From Saccoglossus kowalevskii (taxonomy: Eukaryota > Hemichordata > Enteropneusta > Harrimaniidae): DNA of 64,000 bases. Shown one piece after another: positions 35,328 to 49,892 of the stretch. The notes beneath the pieces were generated by a model that did not search any database, was not told the DNA's origin, and saw only the letters and a program-made list of their open reading frames with translations. How positions within the stretch are numbered: position 1 is the stretch's first letter; every line of letters begins with the position of its first letter. The DNA lies in NCBI RefSeq assembly GCF_000003605.2, contig NW_003116451.1, forward strand, positions 498,141-562,140, read 5' to 3'. The position numbers and the translations under genes are program-made.

Positions 35328-36270
35328 TTTCACAGAAAGCATGCGTAATATAAATCAGATTGTTTAACAGAGAAATGAAATCAAATAACATGAATTCACT
35401 AATTACACTTGTTTCACAAAGAACTCGTATAACATAAATCGGATTTGTTTTACAGAGAACTCGGGTAACGTAACTCAGACTTGTTTTACAGAGAACTTAC
35501 GTAACATAAATTACTAGTACGCTTCTTTTGTTTCATCGAGAACTCAAATAACATAAATTACGTTACGTAAATCAAACTTATTTAACAAATATCTTAATTA
35601 ACATAAATTAAATAAACTTGTTCCAGGTGGAACTCGGGTAACGTAACGTAAATCAAAATTGTTTAACGAAAAACAGATTTGTTCCACAGAGAACTCTTGG
35701 AACATAAATCAAACTTGCTAAAGTGCGAGCTCGTTTAACATAAATCATAATTGTTTCACAGAAAATTTCGGTAACCTTAATTCACATAACAACTCGGGTA
35801 ACATCAATTAGAAATGTTCCACGAGAGACCGGGTAACATCAATCATACATCAATCAGATATATTGGTTTATCAGAAAACTCGGGTAACATAAATTACACT
35901 TGTTTCACATAACAACTCGGGTAACATCAATTAGAAATGTTTCACGAGAGACCGGGTAACATCAATCAGACATCAATCAGATTTATCTAATAGAGAACTC
36001 AGGCAACGTAACGTAAATCAAACTTCTTTAATAAAAAAAATCGTAAAATCGATAAGACTTGTTTCACAGAGAACTCGGGTAACATCAATCAGATTTGTTT
36101 TACAAAGAACTCGCGTAACGTAAATCAAACATGTTTAACAGGGAACATTGGTAACATTATTTAGACTCGTTTCACATAACTCTATTAAAACCAATCAGAC
36201 ATGAATCAGACTTGTTCACAGAGAACTCAAATAACAGAAATCAGACCTATCTCACATATAACTCGGTTTA
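35328..36270 (+). repeat. 36-bp minisatellite array
   Basis: Imperfect tandem copies of AGAACTCGGGTAACATAAAT then CAGACTTGTTTCACAG (36 bp), roughly two dozen in about 940 bp. A 123-bp higher-order block (cacataacaactcgggtaac ... atcaatcagat) occurs at 35783 and again at 35906. Every frame contains stops, so it is not coding. Confidence 0.85.
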
Positions 36271-36840
36271 CATACCTGATACCTGAATACCTGATACAAT
36301 TGAAACAGTGCGTCCAGATAACAGCATGCTCGAATATCGCAAAAACGTGTCGCGTGGGAATAATATAAAAAACTGCCTGGTATAGAACTGTGCCAAGACA
36401 ATGATGTACACAGCAAGCAAAACAATATTGATTGTGGAAGTATGGAAACCGTGGACTCAATTACTGAAATTACTGGCAATGCGGTCGGTAGTACATCGCA
36501 GGAACGATCGTGTCCAACTAATTAATTAGTATTAATTGAACACAGCACACTAAGGGATTGATGTATCCAAGTTAAAGAATTTGGCACGTTCGGAGCGTCA
36601 AATCCAAATCGGTGTTGTTCGACATTTATTTGACATCGGTGATATTTTGATGATCATCGGCATTTGTCATGACAAGAGATTTATCTGTTATATTTTCAAT
36701 TCTAGCGGTGAGTGTAATGGTGAATTATTGAGCTCTAAATAGTAGAATGCACTTAGATTGGCGATATTGGATACATTTGTCAAGGTGACCAGTATTCCCT
36801 TGTTATCAGCGTGTTAGACAGCTGATGGAATGGACTTGCA

Positions 36841-36854
36841 GTTGCCATAGAAAC
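36841..36854. promoter_or_regulatory. RFX X-box-like motif GTTGCCATAGAAAC
   Basis: One half-site is exact (GTTGCC) and the other has one change (GAAAC for GCAAC). Confidence 0.28.
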
Positions 36855-38269
36855 TGAATCCGGAGTTTTATAATGGGTATTACTGAGACTATGCATTTTA
36901 TGACATTACGTTGCATTACATTACTCTATGTTACAGCTGCAATGAACTATTATTCATACACTTAATTTGCATGCGATTCACCAGGCAGCGATAAACACGT
37001 GAGTGTTTATTTCTTTGTTTACCATTTATGATAGATTAAATATTTGACTGTAATGAATGAATAACAGAGGAATTACTTTTTTGATTACGAGGGACAATCC
37101 TCAGATATTTCGGATTTATAAAATTGTATACGCTAGTTTATTTCATCATACAACCTGTATGAGAAAATATTGAGAAATTATACATTAATATGACTTCCTA
37201 GTTAGATATTAAGAATATAGATTCAGTCCATCCAGGTTTACTCATTATTTTATTCATTTCTCGCATGCGTTAACTGTCGTCATAATATTTAGTGGAGACA
37301 CGCTGATAGATTTACAATAACAGTGAACAGATCATATTAACTTATAGTCGATTCAATTTCATATATCGACTAAATGTCAAATATAGTGCATTTCCCACCT
37401 TGAAATGGGAGATGTGTTTGCTTTCATTGAACGAATTATTCAATTATTAATTTCTACTGACATCACACTTATTCTGTTGCGCTACGCCATATAATGCAGA
37501 TGATTCAAACATATATAATTATATGTTAATTATATATATCCATGTTAGTTCATATAACCATGCATTTCGGGAGGGGATTACACAGAGAAATGGTTAAGCT
37601 GAGCACGTACACTATTTGGATAAAAATCAATATGCCACCAAATATGTACAACTCATTTTTGCGATGGAAGTATTGGAATAAAATCTAATCTAATAAACAA
37701 ATTAAGGTTTGAATTATGCTTCCAGGGAAAACTTTCTAAAATGAATATCAGAGCGATTGAGCCAAATCGAATTTTAGTTTCATGAATGTGTTTTACTCTA
37801 TTTAGTGCGGGAAACAATGTCGGTGCATTTGTTTATGCAATTAATTTTAATTGTCATTCTGAATCTGTAGAACTTACAGTCATTTGTTTCTATAATTATT
37901 ATAACACAATCTAGATGATTGAACAGTGAACAAATTCGCAGTAAAATTGTTTTCAAGGTGACGAACACCAAGGATAGTGACTGGTTATCTGATTTGTTGT
38001 TCGGATAACAAAGGTTCCACTATTTGTGTAAATGTCGTTGGTGTGGTGCTATGTAATTACTAACCATGCAAAATAAATCATTGTACGACGTAAACTGAGT
38101 TTGACATTCTACAATGCAATTGTTACAGGGTCAGCCATGAATCTCCCTATGTATGAAGACTGATTTACTGGCAAAAGAAAATATATTACTTTTTCATTAC
38201 ATTCAAATAACCATAGCCCGAAGATAACAACACAGAGGGAAACTCAATTACGTGGAATGCACAGCTTAC

Positions 38270-38434
38270 TATGTAACGTGTATGCACCTATATTGAATAG
38301 CTGTGAGACTTTATGGGGGTTGCCATTGGACATTCGGATAATTGATCCACCATTTTGCTTGCTACAATACAATGCAGCTTCGACGTCATTAGAAAGCACG
38401 CCATCAATTCCGAGTAGGATTTCAGTCCGTTCAC
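38270..38434 (-). pseudogene. Possible remnant of a C-type lectin exon
   Basis: The minus frame reads ERTEILLGIDGVLSNDVEAA, LYCSKQNGGSIIRMSNGNPH then KVSQLFNIGAYTLH. A-LYC---GGS-IRM----H-V--LF resembles the helix-1 to strand part of a lectin domain, though the usual W before the EA helix is absent. A donor (ACATA|GTAAGC) follows. On the 5' side a pyrimidine tract runs into a GT microsatellite without an acceptor AG. No second lectin half was found downstream. Confidence 0.2.
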
Positions 38435-38435
38435 A

Positions 38436-38458
38436 GACACACACACACACATACACAT
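38436..38458. repeat. CA dinucleotide microsatellite
   Basis: cagacacacacacacacata followed by cac; a short simple repeat at the 5' side of the possible lectin remnant. Confidence 0.7.
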
Positions 38459-38592
38459 GAGGAGAGCAGAAGAACAGTGGAAAGCTACCTGAGTGCTGTG
38501 CACCGTAACTTACCTACTTGCATCGTTTGCTGGTCTTACGTTTAATCTTTTACTCTGCGGATAGTGGCTGTACACGAACCAACTCGGCTGAC

Positions 38593-38695
38593 ATGTCGCC
38601 CAATTTGCATCCCACTGTGCCCATGGCCGTGACTGACAAGACATCGGAAGAGGATAAACTGAATGACGCCCCACAGGAGGCGGAGATGGAAACCT
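38593..38695 (+). CDS. Probable first coding exon, acidic N-terminus, unrecognised protein
   Basis: An ATG in fair context (ctgacATGTCG) opens 34 codons, MSPNLHPTVPMAVTDKTSEE then DKLNDAPQEAEMET, plus one base, ending at a consensus donor (CCT|GTGAGT). The region is GC-richer than its surroundings. A hydrophilic acidic N-terminus of this kind is common in cytosol-facing ends of membrane transporters, but that is only suggestive. The next exon must begin in phase 1. One candidate at 43281-43314 (acceptor tagtttcacag, donor CCG|GTAAAT) fits the phase but is too short to trust. The long minus-strand frame over the same bases looks like its shadow. Confidence 0.35.
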
Positions 38696-41600
38696 GTGAG
38701 TATTCAATTTTATTGTATGATATATCCCTGCTCTATCTGTATCTAAAAGAACTATCAAGACTTGCGGTCGTAATTTAGTATGGTCGCACTTTAGTATACT
38801 AATGCTTACGTTGAACATATCCGTTTCGTTCAATCCAATTAACCGGGCTGTACAAAAGTACATATACACGACGGAGGGTATTTTTTCACACAGATGACTT
38901 GTTTGTTCAATTACGTCTTAAGCGATACCTAGACTTTGTCATTATATTGCGAATATAATCCAGTGAAGCAAATTAAAGTTGACGTTTAATTTTCATAGCA
39001 GGTACATTTCCAATTATATTTCTAGCTACAGGGCACAGTGCACATCAATAATTGCTCGAATTTCAGGTAATCTTCAAAAATGAGAGTTGCTAATAAGATA
39101 TGCTACACACTGTTCACGTCTCACTGAACGAAAAGGCGAAAGCTGCACGAACGCCACACTCAATACAATTCAAGAACAGACAAAAAACAAACATGACAGC
39201 TTTTATTTTATTTCGTGATAATACATTGCTGATTACCTCCGATCTACGTACGTGGACGGCGTGTCATTCGACATACAAGTCTATTTCAGCGCTTGAGTGC
39301 CAGAGTTTGACACCAATTGCCCTGGCTTGGTTCAGTACATAGGTTAGATATGATTTGTTTATGTGATCAAAAGCGTTATTAGCATTCACCCCCTTGCGTG
39401 TTTGCGGGAATATTAAATATGAACACATGCAACAGTGGTTTAACCCTTTTCCCATGTTGAACACTATACGTAACATGGCGAACTCAATGTGTGGATGGGG
39501 TATTGTATTTAATTCAAGGTGCAAACACAACGCACAGCAATGACTTTCTTCATCTCGATCGATATATGTGTAGTTATTTCAGATCAACTAGTTTTTTTAA
39601 TAGTTTCGATATTTCAAAATTTGCTATATATTCAAAATATGTTCACTAACAACTGACAATATAAAATACGGTCTGTATATGAGTCGAATTATGAGAGATG
39701 TATTTGTTACAATGTACATCGAAGCCCGTAAATGCGTAGGATTATTACATACGCCGATTACTGTGCAGAATAAACGACACAACACCTACTAATCACAATC
39801 AATGCATCAGTGTGAGGAATCTACTTTACTAGCCAGGTAATTAGTCACGTTTGAATCAGTACAGATCATTATAAAAAGTGTAATTTTCAAATCTATACAT
39901 ATTTCTCAGTAATCATATATTCAATTTTGTAAAATAAACAGTCCACATCGAGGGATAAATTAAGTTTATTATTGATATTTGTCCGATTTCAATATCAAAT
40001 GTCATTTACAGCGGTCACGTATTGTTCTTATGGGACCATGACTTCGTGAGCAATAGTTTGTAGCAGTATTCCCGTTTGATCAAGAAACTCATATGTCAAT
40101 GTATTCCCAAGCTTATTGGGCCGTTGGCGTGAAAGCATATTAAATAACCTTTTATATATAATACATCTGTTACTTGATTCTTTCTACTTCTTTTTTGATA
40201 ATATTAATACTAATTCATCCAGTATTTTTTATACTATTAAATGAAATATCCGCTGTTTAATTTATTATATTATATCAGTTTGTTTGTATACGTGCTTTAA
40301 AGTCACGTACGACCTGTGTTCTAAAAATCTGACGTTAGCTATATTAAGGGGTGGTGCCGAATGAATCATATTCTATTACTCGTAGGATAATATATAACAG
40401 CATGTCAAATAAGAGGCGGTCAAATTGTATCAACTGGGATAGCAATAATAAAGCATTCCATACCTGTAGATACCAAATGCAAAATTGCTCGTTTGATAAA
40501 AGTGATGTTTATAAAAGTTCTGGTTAATGTACCTACAAATCGTCACCATCGCTACGCAGTTATTCCGTGTGAATAGCGCCAGACACTAATATTATAAGGA
40601 ACATTTTATATACCAGGCTGCAATTGCCAATTGGGAAACTTTCACACAGACTGCTACAACCGATTTCATGTTTTATACAGAATGAAATACGTCTTTGATC
40701 AGAAAAAAGATTAGTTTGGAAATATCTCCCTGGGATACGTTATCGTATTATATTACATGTACTGTAATTACGCTGCTCAACGTGCAGTTTTACAGTCATG
40801 AACAATATTACAGTGCACTGTACTTCGTCAATCGAATAGTGTATTCCTACATCTAAGCGAAACATGCACTATATTTTATTTTATTTCCTTGCAATCATAG
40901 GACAATAAAAACTTACTTAAACACAGCAAACAGTTATTGGTACCGTTGTACTGTCAAAATAATTATCGATCTGCATCGAATAGCAGTTTTATCGATTGGT
41001 ATCGATTGGTATTTTAGAATATTGGACCTGATGCAGTGTATTGCATCCAGAGTAGTATGTGGAATTTTATAAATAATGCCACGTTACCACACGTAATCAT
41101 GTGTTTAAGCATAATTATGTTCTCAATGTGTTTTCTTATGATTTATTGGAGCTACAAATAAAATCTTTAAATGTCAAGAATATTTTTATTAAATTATTAT
41201 ACAGAAACAACCCAGTGTTTAATGGAAAATAAATAAACGACAAAATGTGACAATGCCATTTAAAGGTAAATTAAATTAAGAAAAAACAGAATCAAATTAT
41301 TGTCGCTTAAATTAAACAATCAGTTCCTAAATCTTCTTACGTGAAAGTCTAGTGATGTGATACGTATAAGTTCTACAAACAATCTCTTCTTACGTCATAT
41401 CCAGGGGACAATCACATTAGACGTGAAATTGATAACAGGATGTAGCAGTAACGATGATGGTCCCTCTTTGTTAATGACAGAATCGATAAAAGGCATGACT
41501 ATCAATACGTCTGGGGTGATCTGTGTGGTATAATTTATCAAATAATGGGCTGAAGCCAGTAGATTGAAAAAAAACGTAATAACAATAGCACCATCTCTTG

Positions 41601-42481
41601 ATAATCTCTATACATATGTACCAAAGCGTCATTTTCTTTCTGGATAATCACATCTCGTATTCAGTGATCAGTGATTCGGGTTGAATTAATTTAGTGAGTT
41701 TGTCGTTATCTGATGCGATATTTGATTCAATCGTGTCGACATAATGCCTCATGCCATTTCTATAATAGTTCTTTCTCTGCTGTCCAGAAGGGAAAGATTA
41801 TCTTCCTCTCTCAATCTTTGACAATTTACACGTAATCTCTAAGATCAGTAATATCACTGAAAATAAATTGCCTACTTAAATAAATCTATAAAAAGACGAT
41901 CAACGTGCAACCTTTCTGAATAATAGAAACCTTTTCCGGTTGCGCAAGTTGAATATTATTTTAATTAACCGACAATTTCATATTGAGCGAACCACATTGA
42001 GTGGTGGTAGTGCTATGGGGACAACATAAATTGTGATTACAGTACGTCCCTGCATTGAAATTGTCATAATAGAGCGGTAAGCGAATCAAAAAGGTTGTGT
42101 GTTTTGAGTGGGACAGTCCATACTGCAGTATAATAATACTATATTAAACTATAATAACGTAGGTTCATTATAACCCATACCACCAAATACGCATCTGTGC
42201 GTGATTAACGGACGTCCTCGGGACAATTTCTTTTACCTCCGCCGTCAAATCAAAATCTATGTTGCAGAACAACAAAATGAATATAATTCTTTGCACGTAG
42301 ATATGAATAGAAACATACAATGTCATGAACATTGGTGAAGCGAAAATATCATTCAGGTATATTTCTACGGCTTTTATGTTTTAATTGATGTAATCAATGA
42401 CACATACACAAAATACAGCCCTGATATAGTATATATATAGGAAACTTACCGATCATGTGATCAATTATTTGCCAACATCCT

Positions 42482-42495
42482 GTTGCTATGACAAC
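42482..42495. promoter_or_regulatory. RFX X-box motif GTTGCTATGACAAC
   Basis: Matches the GTNRYY-N-RRYAAC X-box pattern on both halves. Confidence 0.35.
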
Positions 42496-45474
42496 GTGTC
42501 GAATTAAAAATGCATGTAGAATATTACGCGTGGCGCATTGTTAAGCAAGTTAAATTATCACTCCTTTGAGCACCGGGCTTGTCCTCTAGTCTTTGTTACG
42601 TGGATGAAAACCTCCATGTAAAAAAGACATATGATAGTATATTACTTACACGTTTCTGTCGCCACTGCCATTCGGATGACATACTGTTTGTAAGTTTGAT
42701 GAATAAAAATGAGCTGACTGTATGTAACCTGATCGATGTCGAGCGCTCATAATACTGCATCATTTTTTCATCATTCACAAGGTTTTTAGTTTAATCTCTG
42801 TTTGCATTTGTTTGAAATACGATCCTAAGTAAGCGGGGAAAACAAACGTGATGTACTCAACTTCAATCGATGGGGTCAATAAAGGCTTCAATATTTGAAA
42901 CTATGAGGCCATGTTGGGTCATTTGTGAGACATGAAAGCTTTACCGTCAATACTAAATCATCGTTCACGCCGATATATTTCGTCTAGATGTTTGCACATC
43001 GAAATACTAATACTAATATGTAGATTATTCATCCGTCTATTTGTCATCCACAAAGAGTGAACAACGCTAGCAACATCTAACTAAAGTGCATTATTATAGA
43101 ATGGGTTTAACTGATACGGTAGATGGGAAATGTGTACGCCACCAGGGGAATTAAGCTGTGTATTTATTTTTCTATTTACTATTTCTATTTATTTAAAATA
43201 GAAAACGGTGTTTTTTTATTCAATTTGATGACGTATGTTTCGATTTTGCGACTAAATCAACTGAAAAGTTGTAGTTTCACAGCGTTTGTTGTACGCTATA
43301 CAGTTCCTTATTGCCGGTAAATTGTCGTGATTTCACTTTAAGCCAGCCATCTAGGAAGTTTAAAGGAAGTTCGTATTGTCGTTACCTTGATATTCATACG
43401 CGTAGTGTGTTACAGTCAGTGATGCATGTAGAATACAAGTGGTGTGTGGTGTACTGATGCGATAAATCCAATCACAGTATGTGTATTTATCAGGTTTCGA
43501 GTATATGTGAATATTTAGGTTTTATATTCTTCTGAAGTTTACTTAACCAAAGTCAACTTTTACAAAATATACACCCACATAATGTTTCCCATTTTAAAAA
43601 TAAAATGTTGATCAAAAGATGTAGGTGGTAGAAAATTACGTACATTTTGTCTCAAATTAACGTAGAATGTAGAAATCTACATAAACATAAGAGGGAAACG
43701 AACTGTGGTGATCAGACTGGTATTAGTAATAGGCATTACATACTTTGGTTTATCATATTTTCAATCTAATATTTCAAATGATATGATAGATTGAATCTGG
43801 CGACGGCTCGAGATTTGAATTACCTTACGAGACGTATTTACACCATGATTATATCGCGATTACACCACGAACAAGATAGTGTGTCCCGTGTGTATCATTA
43901 TTCACAGATGCCAGCTCTGCTTGTTATACGTCTAAGCACTCCGCGGCGAAGTGTTATGCAACACCCATAATATGCACTCTACACCGGAGTGTCATTCACT
44001 ACTAATTCATCACTTTTATAAAATACATTAAGCGCAATATACTACCTGAGAGGTCGTTGTGGAAATTGCATTTATAAATAAAATGGACCAACATCATCAT
44101 CTGCGAATGCAGTGGTTGCCTCTTCTGAATGCTTCATTAGGCATGAAGTCAGTACACGAATGTATTTTTTAAGACAGGGTCATGCAAAGTTAACCGTCAA
44201 ATGTTTGCGTTAAATATAAGTGAAATCGATCTGAAACCCTAATAAGCTGCTTATGTGCACAGGCGTAACATGCATTTCGTATTAGTATCCATGCTGGATT
44301 TTGACTAGTTTATCATGAACTAAAATATTGTTACTGCATTAAAAAAACATAGTACTTTTCTGCTTAAAGTAATTAACGCCGCAGTAGCGTATGGGTTCTT
44401 AATTACTTATTATTAATCTAAAGTCCATGAGCATTTTCAATTACATAAATCTTATGTCAAACAGATCTATACTCAGTTTTGTTTGATCGGGATAAACATT
44501 GTTAGCTCATATTAAAATGAAATTCTCTTGTTTACCAAAATGTGAGAAATTCACATTTTATTCATGTGATGTAGGTAGTGTACAGAATCGAAAGGAAGTC
44601 GTTTCAATATTATAATTATCTCCCTCGCAACATAACCAAAGCCAAAGAAGTAGTCACTTGTTGCTTCTTTTCCGCATCACCGCTAAGGCTAGTAATAGTT
44701 TCCGCTTCGATGGTCAGACATGCAGTAGACGTTACGTCGTGGATTGCAATAGAATTACTAACTGTTCTTATTATTGCTGCTGGATGGACAATAGCCGACA
44801 ACAATTGCAAAACACATTGTAAACAAACCGTCGTTTTGGGTTATTAATTTATTAAGTTTAAACTGTACATACAAAGTTAACAGATATATTTTCCTTAACT
44901 GAATAACGGCGTTATATATTATAGTTGAATATAAAGAGCGCCCATACCATAGATATATAATGTCATTTGTCAAATCGTATTCGGTGTGATTTGTCTTACA
45001 CCCTTACCCGTGTTTCATTTTTTTTATAATCTGTAATGTTTTTAATTCAGCAATTATATTATATGAAATTTTTTTGCAGACGAGTTAGGCCATATCCGTT
45101 GTTCTTTAAATATGAAGAGGGTTAAAAAGGATCTTCGACAAAACTTAAACTATTCTATAAATAAGGTGTATTAAATATATTCTATTTTATCAATTTGAAT
45201 ATAAATCTTTTGATTTGTTATACAGCAAGCTATGTCTGCGTTTTATATATTACGTATATAAGTATTACACTACATCAGCATAATTTGGATGTCGTTTGTT
45301 CATGAACGTTCTCGGCGAAACTGAAATGAATCGGTTTCGCGTCCAGACCTTACTCCAAATTCAATATGACGCTGTGGAGATTTAAACAAATTACGTTAAA
45401 TTTGAGGGCGTTTTGTTGAAACAAATTTACTTGCTGATAGAGGTTTATATTATCATGTGATACTTTTAAAGCTA

Positions 45475-45482
45475 TGACGTCA
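45475..45482. promoter_or_regulatory. CRE motif TGACGTCA
   Basis: Full palindromic CRE with no TATA box or exon nearby. Confidence 0.2.
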
Positions 45483-46201
45483 TAACATCTCAAATTCTGA
45501 AAGTGTCATTTTTAACATGCAATAATGGGCGGTGCTTCGTCCTTTATTCTCTGAATATTTGCTTGTTAAACTGAAACGGCCGGGATAAATATTAGTATCG
45601 CAAACAGTCTGTGTTGAAAACATATTTCTCGTGGCTTATTCATTTAATTGTATAATCACTGAAATAAAACGCACGAAAAATAATCAGGAGAATCAATGAT
45701 GTCACTGTATCCATAACAATCATAACATAAATTATAGCGTTATATATGTAGGGATGGTTTATAATCATTATGCGTTTATATTTTATTACCGAATTTCTAT
45801 AAATTATTTTCAGAAATTTCATATGTATAATAGTTCTTAACACAACATGTGTATCGTGTCATTCAATCGAGGATATCAACATTAATCGTTGTGCATAAAC
45901 AAATATGACACTATTCAATAGTAGCACGTTATATTTGATTTTTGAATGGCACAATGCTTCGCAGTATAGTATACTGATTTACATTTATTGGTAAACAAAA
46001 CAAAAAATTATCGTGCAGACTTTCAGTTCAGCATATTTGTTTATAGCTTGGTGTGTGTAAGTGTTGCGATTTGGATTTATGCACTTGTTTAGCTTGTTTT
46101 AGTAAATTGTTCAGGTAATAGTAATAATAATGTCGTCCCTGTAATCAAATGATATATACCATTAATAGTGTCTTTAAGTCTCTTATAAAAAGAAGAACGA
46201 C

Positions 46202-46633
46202 NNNNNNNNNNNNNNNNNNNNNNNNNNNNNNNNNNNNNNNNNNNNNNNNNNNNNNNNNNNNNNNNNNNNNNNNNNNNNNNNNNNNNNNNNNNNNNNNNNN
46301 NNNNNNNNNNNNNNNNNNNNNNNNNNNNNNNNNNNNNNNNNNNNNNNNNNNNNNNNNNNNNNNNNNNNNNNNNNNNNNNNNNNNNNNNNNNNNNNNNNNN
46401 NNNNNNNNNNNNNNNNNNNNNNNNNNNNNNNNNNNNNNNNNNNNNNNNNNNNNNNNNNNNNNNNNNNNNNNNNNNNNNNNNNNNNNNNNNNNNNNNNNNN
46501 NNNNNNNNNNNNNNNNNNNNNNNNNNNNNNNNNNNNNNNNNNNNNNNNNNNNNNNNNNNNNNNNNNNNNNNNNNNNNNNNNNNNNNNNNNNNNNNNNNNN
46601 NNNNNNNNNNNNNNNNNNNNNNNNNNNNNNNNN
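46202..46633. other. Assembly gap (432 N)
   Basis: A run of N. Frames that appear to cross it are artefacts. Confidence 1.
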
Positions 46634-49600
46634 GGAAAATGCTTCACCGTATTATGTATGAAGTATCTGGAAAAAATCTTAGTCATGACAGTTTAATGCC
46701 AGCTTAACTATAGCATAGCACATAACTTGCATAATCTTCCGATCTATTCATTTAACTATCGCAGCTATAATTGCAGTTATATCTGGCACCTGGTTAAACA
46801 CTGATTTCAACATATGCCGTCCTCCTACGCTCGGTTGGTGATATTTAAAGACCACATTGAATAAGCGATAGCCGTATGTATGAATCGCACTCGCCATCTC
46901 TGCATCTATTTAAACGTGGAACTTTAAAATAGGTGAGTTTCGTTTCACTGCGAGTTGAATGATTTAATTCGAAGATGATTTTTGTTACAGATTAATGCCG
47001 ATTCAGTTAATATGGCGTTGATACACCTTTATTTCACCAAAACTGACCGCCATAAAATGTGTATACTAAATAATTAGGCGTGAAAATACCCTCATATTAC
47101 TTTTGCCGTGTTTTTTTATGTTTGATTTCATGTATAACACGGGAACTCGTAGTGAACGTAAAATAATATTTTTTGGAAATCAGTATTATTGCAGCCATAG
47201 ATTTATTAGTGAGAGGGATATTAATTAGGATTAATCGCTTCACGCTCAATTTGAAGTTATTTTCATCACAACCAACCAGATAATTATTCATTGACTCATT
47301 TTTAAATTCTTCCCACGCTTTGTTTTTATCTCTATTCGTTTAATATATTGTGGATGTCGTTTGATCAGTTCTGCGGTTTGTGCCGACAGAAGTGGGCACA
47401 GAAGTGTTAGCTGTAAATCATTTTTCCACACTTGAAAAGTGAAAACAGTCGAACACAGACTTGATTATACCACGACGACATATTCAACGAGATCAGATTT
47501 TTTTCAACAGAGACACATCTCTAGATGAACTAATATTCGCGACTTCAACATGACGAGTGTATATGTCATCACTGCGATGATGTGAGTGTTATAGTTTCCA
47601 TAAATAGACACATTCTTCGGTGTATGAAAAGCGCGTTAAACCAGGGTTCTTTGAGACTGTTGTGTCAGGTCGTGGGGTTAACGATAGTATATGCCCTACC
47701 AGTCGAAAATGTTTTTACTGTAAAGCTTTTCTAATTTTTTTTTTACTTTGCTTATTACTGAATCGACGGCTTTGTGGTCCTAACAAGCGTAACTTATTCC
47801 CTGCTTATCTCGCTCGACCCACCCTAAGTAATCAAACATAAAACCTGGCAGTTCGCATATTAAGTGGGAAATATATTCAGAATGCAATATAATGATGTAA
47901 CCATATTTATGCAGATCTTCGGCTAGTCGAGGAGATACAATTGAGCTGTTCTCATGGGAACCTCATTGTATGATACCTGAAAGTATTCAATAGTTAAACG
48001 TGGTGATCATAGTACTGAGCGCGTTCAAATAATGGAATATAAGGAGTTGTTAACGTCGCGTGCGACTCGCATTGAACACAACGCAGCGCGACGACCGTGA
48101 CGTTTTGAATAAATTAGTGTATTTGTTTCATCATTTCATTTGAGAAGCGAGCAGCTATTGTCGAAGTATTATCACCTAAGTATAGCATAAGTAGCATAAG
48201 CCAGTCAACAATAATTTCGAAAAATGTTGTTTGTTCTTTTAGTCGTGAACTTCGTAGTTCGACATACATGATATGAGGAGTGCATTGGTTATTTCCATAT
48301 AAGCAATAATAAAACACTCTAAACGTCCCTACTTGCAGTGTACAAGATGTATTCTTAAATTATTCATACTCGTACAATGTTTCGTTTTCAAAAAATGAAA
48401 AATATTTATCTTCCTCGTGGCGAACTCAATTATTAATCGAGAGCAATGTCTAGTATCGAAGTATGAGATGTATAAATCCATTTGTCAGTGAATTATTCCG
48501 GAGACACAAAAGGAACACCGGCATATGCGAGTCACTCGGGGGTTTTCGCTATCTCCATATTCACCAGAAGAGTTTTCCCCGATGTCCTATAAACATTGAC
48601 GTGCAGCGTGATAAGGTTGGTTGTCTGCCCTTGTTTCAATATCGCATACATCCTTCTGGGATTTTGTTTCATCTTCCATTGATTGCTTTCCTTAAATGAG
48701 AAATCAATCAAGAGTTGTTCACTTCGTGATAAGCGTGACAGAATGCATGCATATCACTCCATGAAATTATGCAAATGATAGATACAGTTCATACGTTGTA
48801 TTTGTTGTAAGCGATAACTACACTGTGTGTTTAAAATATTAAGAGCATACATTTATTGCACTACGCGTTATATATTGCCATTAACTCCCAAAAGTCTGAA
48901 AGGCATTTATTCTTTTGTTTCGTGAATATGAAAAATAAATGAGGATCGGGAGAAATGAGACTATGCAATCATTTCGCTTGCCGAGTTATTCCATTTAGTC
49001 GATTTTAGTGCATTAGCGTGAACCATTGGCAGTATGTCTGGAAGTGGAATTCTGTGAATGTGACGCACATCCGAAAAATTGCTGTTAGGGCCCTCGGGAT
49101 ATATACTGATTACGAATAACACATCCCAGAATGCAATAGGAGCGCTATGACCTTTTCACTGAAGGCACCGGTAATCTACACACAACAAATCATCTCATTT
49201 CGTATGATGTCGGAAATGTCTGCAGGGGTTTTGGTCCGAGATTCGAGCGGTGATGTGTTTTTTTATTTATTTATTACGTAGCAAATTGTTCTTGAAAACC
49301 GAAACGGCGTACTGCCGAAACAGAAAGTGACTGATCAAGTGCGTTCAGGCAATGAAAACATATGGTCATGTTTTATATGGGTGAAGCGAGTGACATTATG
49401 CCGTCGGTCCACTATCACAGCTTTGAGTAACTTTTAACTAGATTTAGGTCTGGGATGAATATTCTAGAAAATCATTCTTTTAAAATATGTGATTGTCTCC
49501 TGTAAATAAATAGAGAAAATATAATATTTTATAGTATAATTTAAAGGTGAGATGCATCTCTTAAATCCCACTTTCAATACGATGGTAACCAGAAGAGTAT

Positions 49601-49890
49601 TTATGACGTGTCATGTTATATATATTCAAAAAACATTATATTTTTCACTCAAAAAATGAAACAACATGTTTGCTTCCAAATCGTGGAACTTTCATTACGA
49701 ATTAGCATTTAAAATATCTTTGATTTGTTGAAGTTTTTTCATAATAGTTTTAAAAGTTCATTTCTAATTAACGTGCGTACTAGGAATAAGGTTTAAGGCA
49801 TCGTTATGCGAATCAATACTGCTGCAAAAACTGAAAATACTTTTACATGTTATGTATCGTTGTGTATTAACACCCACGCGGTGAATGATA
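46634..49890. other. Gene-free stretch
   Basis: No supported gene. A minus-strand frame at 48685-48596 reads MEDETKSQKDVCDIETRADN then QPYHAARQCL and stops. It is protein-like but has no convincing donor and is left uncalled. Confidence 0.35.
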
Positions 49891-49892
49891 AA

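Larger units (their letters stand above)
39000..46201. other. Gene-free stretch before assembly gap
   Basis: AT-rich intergenic or intronic DNA. It holds an X-box motif (42482-42495), a CRE (45475-45482) and a short tcgattggta duplication (about 40994). Short exon-like pieces at 42650-42682 (minus, MSSEWQWRQKR then GTAAGT) and 43281-43314 are not supported enough to call. Confidence 0.4.

Noticed and set aside
36669-36707. Signal-peptide-like first exon MTRDLSVIFSILA with GTGAGT donor
   Set aside because: Only 13 codons, with no in-phase downstream exon seen.
38510-38869. 119-codon minus-strand frame
   Set aside because: It is complementary to the plus-strand exon 38593-38695 and has the S/P/W-rich composition of a shadow frame. 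A GTAAGT donor at its end keeps it barely possible.
46149-46686. Frames of about 170 codons
   Set aside because: They cross the run of N and have no meaning.
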